From NCBI RefSeq assembly GCF_003060865.1, contig NZ_CP028919.1, forward strand, positions 124,001 to 188,000: a stretch of DNA of 64,000 nucleotides, given 5' to 3'. This DNA is from Gemmobacter aquarius (GTDB lineage: Bacteria > Pseudomonadota > Alphaproteobacteria > Rhodobacterales > Rhodobacteraceae). The translations under genes and the position numbers were made by a program. The notes under the pieces were generated by a model. It had not been told where the DNA came from and made no database searches. It saw only the letters and a list, made by a program, of their open reading frames with translations. Shown here piece after piece: positions 1 to 8,894 of the stretch; position 1 is the stretch's first letter, and the number at the start of each line of letters is the position of its first letter.

Positions 1-1
1 G

Positions 2-1573
2 ATTTCCGCGCGCGATGTTTTGCGCAGACAGATCACGACAGCGCAGGACCAGCTGGCGAAATCGGAGACGGCGATCAACGATTTCATCGAAGCCAATCTG
101 TCGCGGCTGGAAAGCGAAACGAACGATCCGGCGATCGGGGCGCTGCGGACGCGGTTGAACGAGGCAAAATCGCTTCAGGAAGACCGCAAGGCAAAGGTCG
201 CTCTGGCTGATACCGCCCTGAATACGGGCGACTGGGCAGCGGTGGCCCAATCGCTGGGAGATGAGGCGATCAGTGCCTTGGCGCGCCAACGCAGCGAACT
301 GGAATCGCGGTTGCGGCAGGCCGAGGCTGGGAGCGACGAAGCGATAAACCTGCGGGACGAGCTCGCCTCGCTCGACAACGAGTTGCAGACCCAGTCGAGT
401 GCGAGCCTTCTGGTGATGCAGGAAGAGATGAAGTCCCTGACCCAGCGTGAGTCCGAGGCGCGGGACCAGTTGCGGAACGTGTTGCTGGAATCGGATGTAT
501 CGGCCGAGATGCTGGCCGATCTGTTCAACCTGCAACAAAGTGCGACGGTCGCACGCAGCCAATACCAGACGCTGCTTGCGCGGGAACAGGATCTGGGTGC
601 GCTGGCGAACCTGCAGATCGCCGATGCGCGCGTGGTTTCGGAAGCGCTGCCGCCGATTTCGGCAGCTTTCCCCAACAAGAGGCTAATCGGCGCGCTGGCG
701 CTTGTCGGCGGGCTTGGACTGGGCGTGATGCTGGCGTTCCTGCGGGAGTTCTATGTAGGGGGAATCGTCGCGGCGAGCCAGTTGAGCAATATCATGCAAG
801 CGCCAGTTCCGGTGACGTTCGGATTGCTCGATCAGGTGAAGGGCGGGGTCGACCCGGCCGATGTGGTTCTGACGGCACCGATGTCGCTTTACGCCGAGAA
901 TTTCCGAAAACTGCGCGCGGCCATCGATATCGGGCTGACGATGGATCGCGACACTCCGGTGAATATTGCACAGAGCGGTCGGGTGGTGCTGGTCTGCTCG
1001 GCCTTGCAGGCCGAAGGTAAATCGACCACGGCCATTGCGCTTGCGCGGACTTATGCGCTGGCGGGGATCAAGACGCTCTTGATCGATGCCGATATGCGGA
1101 AACCGACGGTGGGCAAGCGTCTGGGCCTGCCGGTCGAAGCGGGTCTGATCAATTTCGTGTCGAGCGGTGATGGAGACATGACGCAGCTGAACCCCCGGCG
1201 AGATTCACAGTCGCCGCTGGTGGTGATTACTGCTGGAGAGCGTAGTTCCAAACCGACCGACCAGCTGCTGAACGGTGGAGCGTTCCAGAGCGTGATCGAC
1301 GCAGCGCGAGAACGTTTCGATATCATCGTGCTCGACAGCCCGCCGATCCTGCCGGTTGTCGATACCCGTTATCTGGCCCGTTACGCCGATGCCATCGTGC
1401 AGGTGGTGCGCTATGCCACGACGACCCAAGGCGAAGTGCGCGAAGCAGCCACGCAGATACGCGAGCATCAACGTAGCAACACCCATTACATCGGGGTGCT
1501 CAACCTCGAGCAGATGGCGGATTCTCGCTACGGCTATTACAGCAACTATGGCTATTACGGCGAAGAGAGCTGA
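2..1573 (+). CDS. Polysaccharide co-polymerase / tyrosine autokinase (Wzc/ExoP type), 5' end outside window
   Basis: The frame is open to the left window edge, so the N-terminus is missing; 523 residues are visible. The first ~210 residues are the helical coiled-coil periplasmic part of a Wzz/Wzc protein, followed by a membrane segment near 220-245 (RLIGALALVGGLGLG). The cytoplasmic BY-kinase domain follows: Walker A in SALQAEGKST (about residue 330), Walker A' in LLIDADMRKP and Walker B in IIVLDSPPI. The C-terminus carries the Tyr-rich cluster YGYYSNYGYYGEES that such kinases autophosphorylate. The family controls chain length and export of exopolysaccharide at the inner membrane. It is the only Wzc-like protein here with an intact P-loop; its counterpart at 58638-60731 has lost it. 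Confidence 0.9.
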   Translation: MSARDVLRRQITTAQDQLAKSETAINDFIEANLSRLESETNDPAIGALRTRLNEAKSLQEDRKAKVALADTALNTGDWAAVAQSLGDEAISALARQRSELESRLRQAEAGSDEAINLRDELASLDNELQTQSSASLLVMQEEMKSLTQRESEARDQLRNVLLESDVSAEMLADLFNLQQSATVARSQYQTLLAREQDLGALANLQIADARVVSEALPPISAAFPNKRLIGALALVGGLGLGVMLAFLREFYVGGIVAASQLSNIMQAPVPVTFGLLDQVKGGVDPADVVLTAPMSLYAENFRKLRAAIDIGLTMDRDTPVNIAQSGRVVLVCSALQAEGKSTTAIALARTYALAGIKTLLIDADMRKPTVGKRLGLPVEAGLINFVSSGDGDMTQLNPRRDSQSPLVVITAGERSSKPTDQLLNGGAFQSVIDAARERFDIIVLDSPPILPVVDTRYLARYADAIVQVVRYATTTQGEVREAATQIREHQRSNTHYIGVLNLEQMADSRYGYYSNYGYYGEES

Positions 1574-1579
1574 CCGCGA

Positions 1580-2053
1580 TCAATCGCAGGCCCGTGCGCC
1601 CATTGCGATTGCGGTTTTGCCGGAGATGAGGATGTAGTCGCCCGTGGTTTTGCGGGCGGTTGCCATGAACCAGTTGCGGATCTGCGGCGGGTAAAGGCTT
1701 GCCATCTGCAGGGATACCCGTTCGTATTCGGCCCGTGGCAGAGGCAGGCCGTTTTGCCGCGTGCTCGGGCCATGAAATCCGAGACGGGCCGAAGGTGCGA
1801 CGCAGGCGTTCGGCACGCCAAGCAGCAGGGTGCAGGATGAGATGCAGGTGCCGACTATGCGGACCTGCGCGCCGGTCTGGCTGAGGTGTGCGACCTGCAC
1901 GATGCGTTCGCGAACCGATCCGCCAAGGTCTTTTCTGACGGTCATCGCGTTTGCATGCGGGGCGACCGACGAAAGCAGGCAAAACGCGAGAACCAGCTTG
2001 GCCGCCGCTCGGGCTGGCCGACGCAATACTTCTTCAAGACGCGCACATGACAT
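1580..2053 (-). CDS. Secreted hypothetical protein with a ClpP/crotonase-like motif
   Basis: 157 residues with an N-terminal hydrophobic stretch (LVLAFCLLSSVAPHANA), which suggests a signal peptide and periplasmic location. The core reads VRIVGTCISSCTLLLGV then CVAPSARLGFHGPS, a pattern of predicted periplasmic proteins of the COG3904 type that resemble ClpP-like folds. No catalytic function is established for such proteins as far as I know. The start is supported by AAGGAG about 10 bases upstream. It is convergent with the autokinase gene, 6 bases from its stop, and is probably its own transcription unit. Confidence 0.65.
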   Translation of the reverse strand: MSCARLEEVLRRPARAAAKLVLAFCLLSSVAPHANAMTVRKDLGGSVRERIVQVAHLSQTGAQVRIVGTCISSCTLLLGVPNACVAPSARLGFHGPSTRQNGLPLPRAEYERVSLQMASLYPPQIRNWFMATARKTTGDYILISGKTAIAMGARACD

Positions 2054-2240
2054 GTGGCATCACTCCTTACTCGTATAAAGGCAACTGGTGACCCGATGGT
2101 CCGCAACGCTGCGAAGCTTGGTTCCGATCCCCGGCTGGAAAGCGGAGGAATTGTGGTCTGCCGATGGGGAAATTATCGAATTTTAGCGCTGGCTGGTCAG
2201 GCTGCGGTTCCACGGCCGGCGTGAAACGACGCCCGGAAAA

Positions 2241-2399
2241 TCAGCCCAGCAAGAAGGCGAGCGCCACGATCCAGACTGCGCCGCCCGCGACCGTCATTGG
2301 CAAAAGCCATATACCCAGGCCCGGCCCCGCCTTGACCTGTGCGGACCCGTCATCAAAAATGGCGTCCTCGCACGCGTAAATGTTCACAAGGTCTTTCAT
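2241..2399 (-). CDS. Small single-span membrane protein (52 aa)
   Basis: The start is placed at an internal Met (MKDLVNIYACED) because GGAGTGG precedes it at good spacing and the upstream codons look non-coding. About 24 polar residues are followed by one hydrophobic segment (LGIWLLPMTVAGGAVWIVALAFLLG) ending at the C-terminus. I do not recognise a family. A match to the EcfG-type promoter lies 53 bases upstream (2452-2476), so a general-stress role is plausible. Confidence 0.5.
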   Translation of the reverse strand: MKDLVNIYACEDAIFDDGSAQVKAGPGLGIWLLPMTVAGGAVWIVALAFLLG

Positions 2400-2451
2400 A
2401 ACCACTCCAGAACAACCCGCCGACTTCGCAAACCGAGTCGGAGGACACCAA

Positions 2452-2476
2452 AACACAATAGAGGCATAATAGTTCC
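2452..2476 (-). promoter_or_regulatory. Candidate EcfG-type stress promoter for the 52-aa protein
   Basis: On the minus strand GGAAC is followed by 16 bases and TGTT, close to the EcfG consensus GGAAC-N16/17-CGTT with one mismatch in the -10. The distance to the ATG at 2399 matches the other candidate sites in this window. Confidence 0.45.
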
Positions 2477-2642
2477 CGATCCTTAAGGAACCTTTCTCGA
2501 AGGAGTAATGAAGTCATCAAAAGGTATGTCTGCACGCTTTTGGCTGGAGCCTGTCGGCGCAAAGGAAGTGCAATCTTCTTGCAGCGCGTGTCAGACCGCT
2601 TCAAAATTGAATCACGCTATTTTTTTACGGAGATTTTCCCCC

Positions 2643-4067
2643 TTGATCACACCGGTTTTGCTTTGCGGCGGTTCGGGCACGCGTCTTTGGCCTTTGTCGC
2701 GCAAGGGATATCCCAAGCAGTTCACCAGATTGATCGGTGAGCGCAGTCTTTTTTCCGCCTCGGCCGCACGGTTGGCCGGTCCGGGGTTTTCGGCACCCGT
2801 GGTGGTGACGGGGTCGGATTTCCGTTTTGTGGTGTCCGAACAGTTGTTGGCGGAAGGCATCGATCCGGCCGCGGTGCTGATCGAACCCGAGGCGCGGAAT
2901 ACCGCGCCTGCTGTGCTTGCGGCTGCGCTGCATCTGGGCGCTGCCGATCCTGACGCGTTGATTCTGATTGCACCTTCGGATCATGCCATCGCCGACGCCG
3001 CCGGATTTCGGGCTACCGTTCAGGCGGGGGTTGCGGCAGCAAAGGCGGGGCAGATCGTGACATTCGGCATCACGCCGACGCGGGCCGAAACGGGCTATGG
3101 CTGGCTGGAGCTGGAGGGGATGGCCGAAGAAGCCGTCGCGCTGAAACGCTTTGTCGAAAAACCGGATGCGACGCATGCGAAGGCGATGCTCGCTGCAGGG
3201 AATTTCCTGTGGAACGCAGGGATATTCCTGTTCACGGCGCGCACGATCATTGCCGCCTACGAGGCGCATGCGGCGGGGTTGGTGGGACCGGTGCGTGCGG
3301 CGGTAGAAGCGGCGCGGGCCGATCTGGGGTTTCTGCGGCTGGACGCGGATGCATGGGCCAAGGCCGAGTCGATCTCGGTCGATTATGCCGTGATGGAACA
3401 GGCAGCGAACCTGTCAGTGGTGCCGTTTTCGGGTGGCTGGACGGATCTGGGGGGTTGGGATGCGGTGGCGACCGAGATGGGGTCGGACGCCGAGGGCAAC
3501 AGCCTGTCAGGCGCGGCCACGGCGCTTGGGTGTTCGGGAACGCTCTTGCGGTCCGATAGTGACGGGGTCGAACTGGTCGGGATCGGGCTTACGAACATCG
3601 TGGCGATTGCGATGAAGGACGCCGTGCTGGTTGCCGACAAGTCGCGCGCCCAGGATGTGAAACTGGCGGTCGAGGCACTGAAGGCCAAGGGTGCCAAACA
3701 GGCCGAGGCCTTTGCCACCGATCACCGGCCCTGGGGATGGTTCGAGACGCTGGCTTTGGCCGATCGTTTTCAGGTGAAGCGGATCGTGGTCAAGCCCGGT
3801 GCGACGTTGTCGTTGCAAAGCCACATGCACCGGTCGGAGCATTGGATCGTCGTGTCGGGAACCGCGCGGGTGACAATCGGTGACGATGTGCGTTTGGTCA
3901 GCGAGAACGAGTCGGTCTACATTCCCTTGGGCGTGAAGCACCGGATGGAGAACCCCGGACGGCTGCCGATGGTGCTGATCGAGGTCCAGACCGGTGCTTA
4001 TCTGGGCGAAGATGACATCATCCGCTACGAGGATGTCTATTCGCGGGGTCAGGGGGCCAAGGGCTGA
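2643..4067 (+). CDS. manC: Mannose-1-phosphate guanylyltransferase / mannose-6-phosphate isomerase
   Basis: Makes GDP-mannose from mannose-1-phosphate; the fused C-terminal cupin half interconverts fructose-6-P and mannose-6-P. The nucleotidyltransferase signature LLCGGSGTRLWPLSRKGYPKQF is at the N-terminus, FVEKP at mid-protein, and the cupin motif around SLQSHMHRSEHWIVVSG near residue 400. The TTG at 2643 is chosen (474 residues, usual length for ManC/CpsB) because GGAG lies about 10 bases upstream and homology begins right after it; a longer frame from 2508 adds an unrelated leader. The stop overlaps the manB start by one base (TGATG), so the two are translationally coupled. Confidence 0.95.
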   Translation: MITPVLLCGGSGTRLWPLSRKGYPKQFTRLIGERSLFSASAARLAGPGFSAPVVVTGSDFRFVVSEQLLAEGIDPAAVLIEPEARNTAPAVLAAALHLGAADPDALILIAPSDHAIADAAGFRATVQAGVAAAKAGQIVTFGITPTRAETGYGWLELEGMAEEAVALKRFVEKPDATHAKAMLAAGNFLWNAGIFLFTARTIIAAYEAHAAGLVGPVRAAVEAARADLGFLRLDADAWAKAESISVDYAVMEQAANLSVVPFSGGWTDLGGWDAVATEMGSDAEGNSLSGAATALGCSGTLLRSDSDGVELVGIGLTNIVAIAMKDAVLVADKSRAQDVKLAVEALKAKGAKQAEAFATDHRPWGWFETLALADRFQVKRIVVKPGATLSLQSHMHRSEHWIVVSGTARVTIGDDVRLVSENESVYIPLGVKHRMENPGRLPMVLIEVQTGAYLGEDDIIRYEDVYSRGQGAKG

Positions 4068-5452
4068 TGGCACCGAAATTCGGGACTTCGGGGTTGCGCG
4101 GACTGGTGGTCGAACTGACGCCCGACCTTGTGGCGGATTACATTCGTGCCTTTCTGGCGGCTTGCCCTGTCGGAAGCGGGCTGTTCGTGGCGCGTGATCT
4201 GAGAGACTCATCACCCGCGATTGCGGATGTCGTGATCGAGACCGCGCGCGCCGAGGGCATTTCAGTCACCGATTGCGGGCCGGTGCCGACGCCTGCGCTG
4301 GCCCTCGCGGCGATGGGGGCTGGTGCTGCCGCGGTCATGGTCACGGGTAGCCATATTCCAGCCGATCGCAACGGGCTGAAATTCTACGTACCGCAAGGCG
4401 AGATCACCAAGGCGGACGAGGCGGCCATTCTTGCTGCCCTTGGCCGGACACCGCGCAAAGGCGATGCGGCAAGCCTGACGGGGAACAAGACCGCGGGGGC
4501 CGAATGGGTTGCCCGCTACCTGACGGGGTTCGGTGCCGCGGCGCTGACGGGGCTGCGGGTCGGCGTGTGGTCGCACAGTGCCGTAAGCCGGGATATGCTG
4601 TCGCAGGCGATGCGGGCCTTGGGTGCCGAAGCGGTCGAGGTTGGACGCTCGGATGTGTTTATCGCCATCGATACCGAGGCTGTTCCGCAAGATACGAGGA
4701 AAGCGATCAGGCATTGGGTCATCGGGCACGGGCTGGATGCGCTGGTTTCGACCGATGGCGACGGCGACCGCCCGCTTCTGGCGGATGAAACGGGAACGGT
4801 CGTTCCGGGCGATATCCTTGGGCAGATCACCGCGCGGCAGGTGGGGGCGGATACGGTGGTCACTCCGGTCACGTCGAACGGCGGGGCGGAACTGTCGGGG
4901 CATTTCAACCGCGTGGTCCGCACCAAGGTCGGGTCGCCCTTCGTGATTGCGGGGATGGAGCAGGCGCAGGGGCGCGTCGCGGGCTATGAAGCGAATGGCG
5001 GCTTTGTGCTTGGCTTCGATGCGCGGTGCCCCGGCCCCCTGCCCCGCCTGATGACGCGGGACAGTTTGCTGCCGCTGGTTGCGGTTCTGGTGGCCGGCAG
5101 GGCGCAGGGCGGCATTTCGCGCCTGATCGCGCAGGAGCCTTTGCGGGTGACGCTGTCGGACCGCATCGAGAATATCGACACGCAGCGGTCGCAGGACATG
5201 ATCGCCGCGCTGCAAGAGCGGGCAGATCTGCGCGAGGCGTTCCTGCACGGGCTGGGACTGATCGCAGCCGGGGTCGATTTGCGCGACGGGCTACGGATGA
5301 ACGCGACGGGCGGCGAGGTGGTGCATCTGCGGCCTTCGGGCAATGCGCCAGAGCTTCGGATATATGTGGAAAGCGCTTCGCACGAGAGCGCAGGGCATCT
5401 GATGAACTCGGCGCGTGCCAGCCTTTGTGCAATGCTGGGACTTTCAGGCTAA
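4067..5452 (+). CDS. manB: Phosphomannomutase / phosphoglucomutase
   Basis: Interconverts mannose-6-P and mannose-1-P in the cytosol, supplying ManC with substrate. Visible signatures of the alpha-D-phosphohexomutase family: the N-terminal FGTSGLRG, the phosphoserine loop VMVTGSHIPADRNGLKFY (about residues 90-107), the metal-binding loop STDGDGDRP (about 227-235) and the C-terminal phosphate-binding loop RPSGNAPELRIYVES. Its 461 residues are normal for ManB/CpsG. It shares one base with manC. Together they indicate that the polysaccharide contains mannose or a GDP-mannose-derived sugar. Confidence 0.95.
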   Translation: MAPKFGTSGLRGLVVELTPDLVADYIRAFLAACPVGSGLFVARDLRDSSPAIADVVIETARAEGISVTDCGPVPTPALALAAMGAGAAAVMVTGSHIPADRNGLKFYVPQGEITKADEAAILAALGRTPRKGDAASLTGNKTAGAEWVARYLTGFGAAALTGLRVGVWSHSAVSRDMLSQAMRALGAEAVEVGRSDVFIAIDTEAVPQDTRKAIRHWVIGHGLDALVSTDGDGDRPLLADETGTVVPGDILGQITARQVGADTVVTPVTSNGGAELSGHFNRVVRTKVGSPFVIAGMEQAQGRVAGYEANGGFVLGFDARCPGPLPRLMTRDSLLPLVAVLVAGRAQGGISRLIAQEPLRVTLSDRIENIDTQRSQDMIAALQERADLREAFLHGLGLIAAGVDLRDGLRMNATGGEVVHLRPSGNAPELRIYVESASHESAGHLMNSARASLCAMLGLSG

Positions 5453-5527
5453 GCGGGACGTTCGACACCGCGCTTTTTGGACCGGACGAAGCGGGCAATC
5501 TTGATTTTCGGGCGCGCATTGGTTGCA

Positions 5528-6607
5528 ATGCAGGCTGACGCAACAACTGGGCGTTTGGCCGTGGTCCGTACAAATTCCGCATCGTTTTCAAGCCCGACAG
5601 CGGCATCGGACAGCCTAACGTTCGTCAAGCGGGACAGGGATTGCGAGGAGGAATTCCGCAGGATTTCGGAGCGCGATGTTTTCGAGCTTGCCTTGCAGGG
5701 GCTTTATGCGGGCACCGCAACCCTGTTGCCGCAGCGCAGTTGGGCTGGCATGGCACGGCGCGTTGCGCTGCTGCGGATCGCCAAGCATCGCCGTAAGGGG
5801 TACGACCGTTTCTCAGCATCGCTGCAGGCCACATTCGGGACGCTGGAAACGGATGAGATCGACGCCTTGTTCATACGGTGGCGCAGCCGGTTGCACGAGC
5901 GGCGCCTTTTGGTGATGGCGAACCTGCTGTCACCTGTCTGCCCCGAATTCAGCATATCGGGTCGCGCGGCGCTGGACCGTTCGGTTGCGGCTGGCAAGGG
6001 TGTGATCTTGTGGTCGCTTCAATCCGCCTTTCAGACCTTGGCGGGGAAACGCGGTCTGCACGAGGCGGGATATCGCATCAGTCAGGTGAGCAGCAGCGTG
6101 CATGGCCCGTGTCACACGGCTTTCGGCAAGGCAATTACCAACCGGAGCGCCATTCAGGCCGAAAACCGCTACCTCGCCGGGCGGTTGGTGTTCGAAACGG
6201 CCGAAGGGTCGTCCATGTTGCGGCAGGCTTTGCGGCTGCTGAAAGACGGGGGAACAGTCAATTTCACCAACACGACCTTTTCGGGGCGGTCGTTCGTGAA
6301 AATGCCGTTTGGCGTATCGGGCTTCGTGCAAATGCCGCTCGCGCCGGTCGCATTGGCTGCCGCACAGGGGATTCCGCTGCATGTCGTATCGACAGTGGAA
6401 ACGGCGCCATTCGCCGCCTATCGGATTGATGTGTCGGATGACTTGACCGCTTGTTTGCATGGCGACAAGCGTAGGGACCATGCCGCGCTGGCGCCCGTAT
6501 TTCTGGCAGCACGGGACCAGTTGCTGGCTATGGTGAAGGCCTACCCCGACCAGTTTCTGGTCTGGAGTGCAATCAGGACCGACCCGACCCGGACGGTCAG
6601 CGCATAG
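5528..6607 (+). CDS. LpxL/HtrB-like acyltransferase-superfamily protein, catalytic His not evident
   Basis: The middle and C-terminal halves resemble lysophospholipid/lipid A acyltransferases: GRAALDRSVAAGKGVILWS, then FGVSGFVQMPLAPVALAAAQGIPLHVV. In LpxL enzymes the first block continues into an H-x4-D motif; here it reads SLQSAFQTLAG, so the catalytic His appears replaced. The protein may be a non-enzymatic or altered relative. The start is uncertain: ATG at 5528 (359 residues) is given, but a TTG at 5477 in frame would add 17 residues and neither has a strong Shine-Dalgarno. It sits between GDP-mannose genes and an acyltransferase, suggesting a role in decorating the polysaccharide or its carrier. 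Confidence 0.55.
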   Translation: MQADATTGRLAVVRTNSASFSSPTAASDSLTFVKRDRDCEEEFRRISERDVFELALQGLYAGTATLLPQRSWAGMARRVALLRIAKHRRKGYDRFSASLQATFGTLETDEIDALFIRWRSRLHERRLLVMANLLSPVCPEFSISGRAALDRSVAAGKGVILWSLQSAFQTLAGKRGLHEAGYRISQVSSSVHGPCHTAFGKAITNRSAIQAENRYLAGRLVFETAEGSSMLRQALRLLKDGGTVNFTNTTFSGRSFVKMPFGVSGFVQMPLAPVALAAAQGIPLHVVSTVETAPFAAYRIDVSDDLTACLHGDKRRDHAALAPVFLAARDQLLAMVKAYPDQFLVWSAIRTDPTRTVSA

Positions 6608-7628
6608 GCAAAAGCCTTGCAAGCGGATTGAGTTTGAGGCGGAAACTGCTGATCGGGGCGGTTGCGGTGGCGAGCGTGTCCTTGAGGTAGCTGGACCCCA
6701 TCATCATATCCATCCGTCGCGCGCCGCGTTCACTTGCGGTTTGCAGCCCGTGGTCTATGGCAAGCCATCCCGGAGACAAGGCTGCGTGGTCGGCGATATG
6801 GGCGGTTTTAGACCAAAAGACGGTGTCGCCCTGCTGGAACAAGAGGTTGGCGCAGACGAGTTGGCCGTCGAGCGTGAGGGCTGTGCCCCAAGCGCGACCG
6901 GTCTTTGCCAGGACATCGGACATTCTGGCGAAATAGGCGGCGGTGGAAGGGTCTGTCGCCCAGGTGTCGTTGCCCTGTCTTTGCAAGACCCAGTTGCGCT
7001 TGATGGTCATGATCCAGTCTGAAAGCGCCGCCAGTTCCTGCGGTTCGGTCACGGTGCCCACACGCAGGTTCCCCAAAGTCATGAATCGCTTTCGGTACTG
7101 AGCGAGCTTCTTTCTGCGTCGGGCCGAGATCGTAGCGGCAAGGTCGTGGGTGGAAAGGTCGCGCAAAAGACGCGGAGCCAGCGGGATTTCTTGCGCGCCA
7201 AGGGTACGCAACGCAGAGGCGAGGACGGTTTCGGACGGGACGAAATCAACCTTGAGCTTGCGTAACACGGGGACGCGCCGAAGTTCGGCATAAAGATGGG
7301 TGACGAGTTCGGCTTGCGATAGATCGCCCGGCATGCAGGCGTAAAGCGGGGTCCCGCTGCCAAGCCATTCCAAGACGGCAGTGCCTAGCCGGTCACGACG
7401 CAGGGCGAACGGCAAGCCGGCGACGAGATGTCCGTTCCGCCGAAGCAGGATCAGGTAAGGCCTGGCACGCGGCTGGCCAGTCTGGAGCTTGCGAAGGTTC
7501 TCGGTCAGGAAATCGTGGCGGGTAAACAGCGCCTCGGGACTGGAGCGGTCGACGAGCGCGTTCCATTCGGGCGCGATCGCGTAGAAGGCCTTGGGGTCGG
7601 TGATGACCTGGATGTCTATGGCCGTCAT
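6597..7628 (-). CDS. GNAT / BioF2-like (CelD-BcsL) acyltransferase
   Basis: 343 residues. The overall plan matches GNAT proteins of the BioF2/CelD group found in polysaccharide clusters: an N-terminal half ending ISARRRKKLAQYRKRF, then a GNAT core with RAWGTALTLDGQLVCANLLFQQGDTVFWSKTA and SPGWLAIDHGLQ. These proteins transfer acyl or aminoacyl groups, but the donor here is unknown. The start is the ATG at 7628, which overlaps the stop of the upstream ATP-grasp gene (ATGA), so the two are coupled. The 3' end overlaps the convergent LpxL-like gene by 11 bases. Confidence 0.7.
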   Translation of the reverse strand: MTAIDIQVITDPKAFYAIAPEWNALVDRSSPEALFTRHDFLTENLRKLQTGQPRARPYLILLRRNGHLVAGLPFALRRDRLGTAVLEWLGSGTPLYACMPGDLSQAELVTHLYAELRRVPVLRKLKVDFVPSETVLASALRTLGAQEIPLAPRLLRDLSTHDLAATISARRRKKLAQYRKRFMTLGNLRVGTVTEPQELAALSDWIMTIKRNWVLQRQGNDTWATDPSTAAYFARMSDVLAKTGRAWGTALTLDGQLVCANLLFQQGDTVFWSKTAHIADHAALSPGWLAIDHGLQTASERGARRMDMMMGSSYLKDTLATATAPISSFRLKLNPLARLLPMR

Positions 7629-8851
7629 GGTGTCACGCGGTCGCGATATAAAGCCGTGACCCAATCGCGGACTTTGACCAATGGTGTGCGGCGCGGGGCA
7701 AGGATGCAAAGCCCCTTGCGTTCAAGCTGGCGCAGGCGAAGCGTCAATTGCTGCGGGCTTTCGCCCAAGACGACAAGTCGAAGGCGGGCCGGGGCGCTTT
7801 TGTCGTCGAACGCTCCGGTCAACACGAGCCAACCGGCCGAAAAGTCTGCACCGAGGCGGGACAGCACCTGATCGAGACGGTCGGCACTGGTGCAGAGGAC
7901 GAAGCGTGCATGGGCAAACCCGCGTGCGCCACCGCAGCCTGCGAGCACGAGCAAGAGGGGCGTGCTGCCATTCGGGCGGAAGTTCAGGTCGATCGCGAAC
8001 AGTTGGCCGTCTGCATTTTCCAATATGTCGAACCCTGCAATGCCGCGAAAGCCGAGGGCTGCGGCACGGGCGGCTATGGTCAGGGCCAAGGCAGATGAAC
8101 CGGACGGCTGCCGTATGTCGGGGCCAGCGACACTGCCCAAGTAAAGCCCGCCGGGCGAACAGATCTGGGCGGATGCACCGATCAGTTGCACCGAGGCGTC
8201 CGGCAAGACAGCGACCTGAACGCAGATGTTGGTTCGGGCGGGAATGAAGTCTTCGATGATGATCGCCGAACAGTCGGCGAAACGGTGGCGCGCGCGTTTG
8301 CGGTGGCGGGCCGCTCGGGCGATTGCCACCCCTGCCCCGCCAGAGGTGCCGGCGCTGTCGGCAGCTTTGACCACGGCAGGCAGGCGAAGCGATTTCAGGG
8401 CCGAGTCGATCAGTCCGGCGCCTTCGACCAATCGGCGCGGCGGCACGTTTTCGGCAGGAACCAGAGCAGGTAGGCTGCCCCGTTGGTTCAACCAGCACTG
8501 GATGCGCGGCGCCACGAGATAGGCCGAGTCGTCGAACAGGCCGTCCGGCGTGGGAAAGGTGGTGACCGCCGTCTTCCCGGTCGAAATGCAAGCGGCCATA
8601 TGGTCGAGATACTCGCCCCGTGTCGTATAAGGCAGAACGCTGTCCGGCAGCTTTAGCCCACAATCGGAGATTGCGGATTTCGTCACTGGCAGGCACGCGG
8701 CCTGATGGCAGATCAGGTCCAGTCCCGCTGCCACACCGAGCAGAGCGCCCGATACGCCTTCATCCGAGAAGGGCGTCCAACGCGAGACCTCTTCCATCAC
8801 CCTCGGGGCCAAAAAGCAGCGTTCGGGAAAAAACGAGGACATGCTGTGCAT
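7625..8851 (-). CDS. ATP-grasp ligase (PGM1-like)
   Basis: 408 residues. The ATP-grasp fold is suggested by a conserved Lys followed by a Gly-rich loop (VVKAADSAGTSGGAGVAIA, about 161-178), IIIEDFIPARTNICVQVAV (about 197-215), and the metal-binding strand FAIDLNFRPNGSTP (about 285-298) with acidic and Asn residues where ATP-grasp enzymes coordinate magnesium. The last motif resembles ATP-grasp peptide ligases of the PGM1-related group. Such enzymes join a carboxylate to an amine or thiol through an acyl-phosphate. The substrate is unknown. It lies 43 bases after the PP-loop gene and overlaps the GNAT gene by four bases, forming one operon. No strong ribosome site is visible. Confidence 0.65.
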   Translation of the reverse strand: MHSMSSFFPERCFLAPRVMEEVSRWTPFSDEGVSGALLGVAAGLDLICHQAACLPVTKSAISDCGLKLPDSVLPYTTRGEYLDHMAACISTGKTAVTTFPTPDGLFDDSAYLVAPRIQCWLNQRGSLPALVPAENVPPRRLVEGAGLIDSALKSLRLPAVVKAADSAGTSGGAGVAIARAARHRKRARHRFADCSAIIIEDFIPARTNICVQVAVLPDASVQLIGASAQICSPGGLYLGSVAGPDIRQPSGSSALALTIAARAAALGFRGIAGFDILENADGQLFAIDLNFRPNGSTPLLLVLAGCGGARGFAHARFVLCTSADRLDQVLSRLGADFSAGWLVLTGAFDDKSAPARLRLVVLGESPQQLTLRLRQLERKGLCILAPRRTPLVKVRDWVTALYRDRVTP

Positions 8852-8894
8852 CGGCCGGAATGTGCTGGAAACGGGTCAATGCGTCCATAATAAA

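Noticed and set aside
2508..2642. N-terminal extension of ManC from ATG 2508
   Set aside because: The 45 extra residues do not look like the family, and the TTG at 2643 has GGAG at good spacing and gives the usual length.
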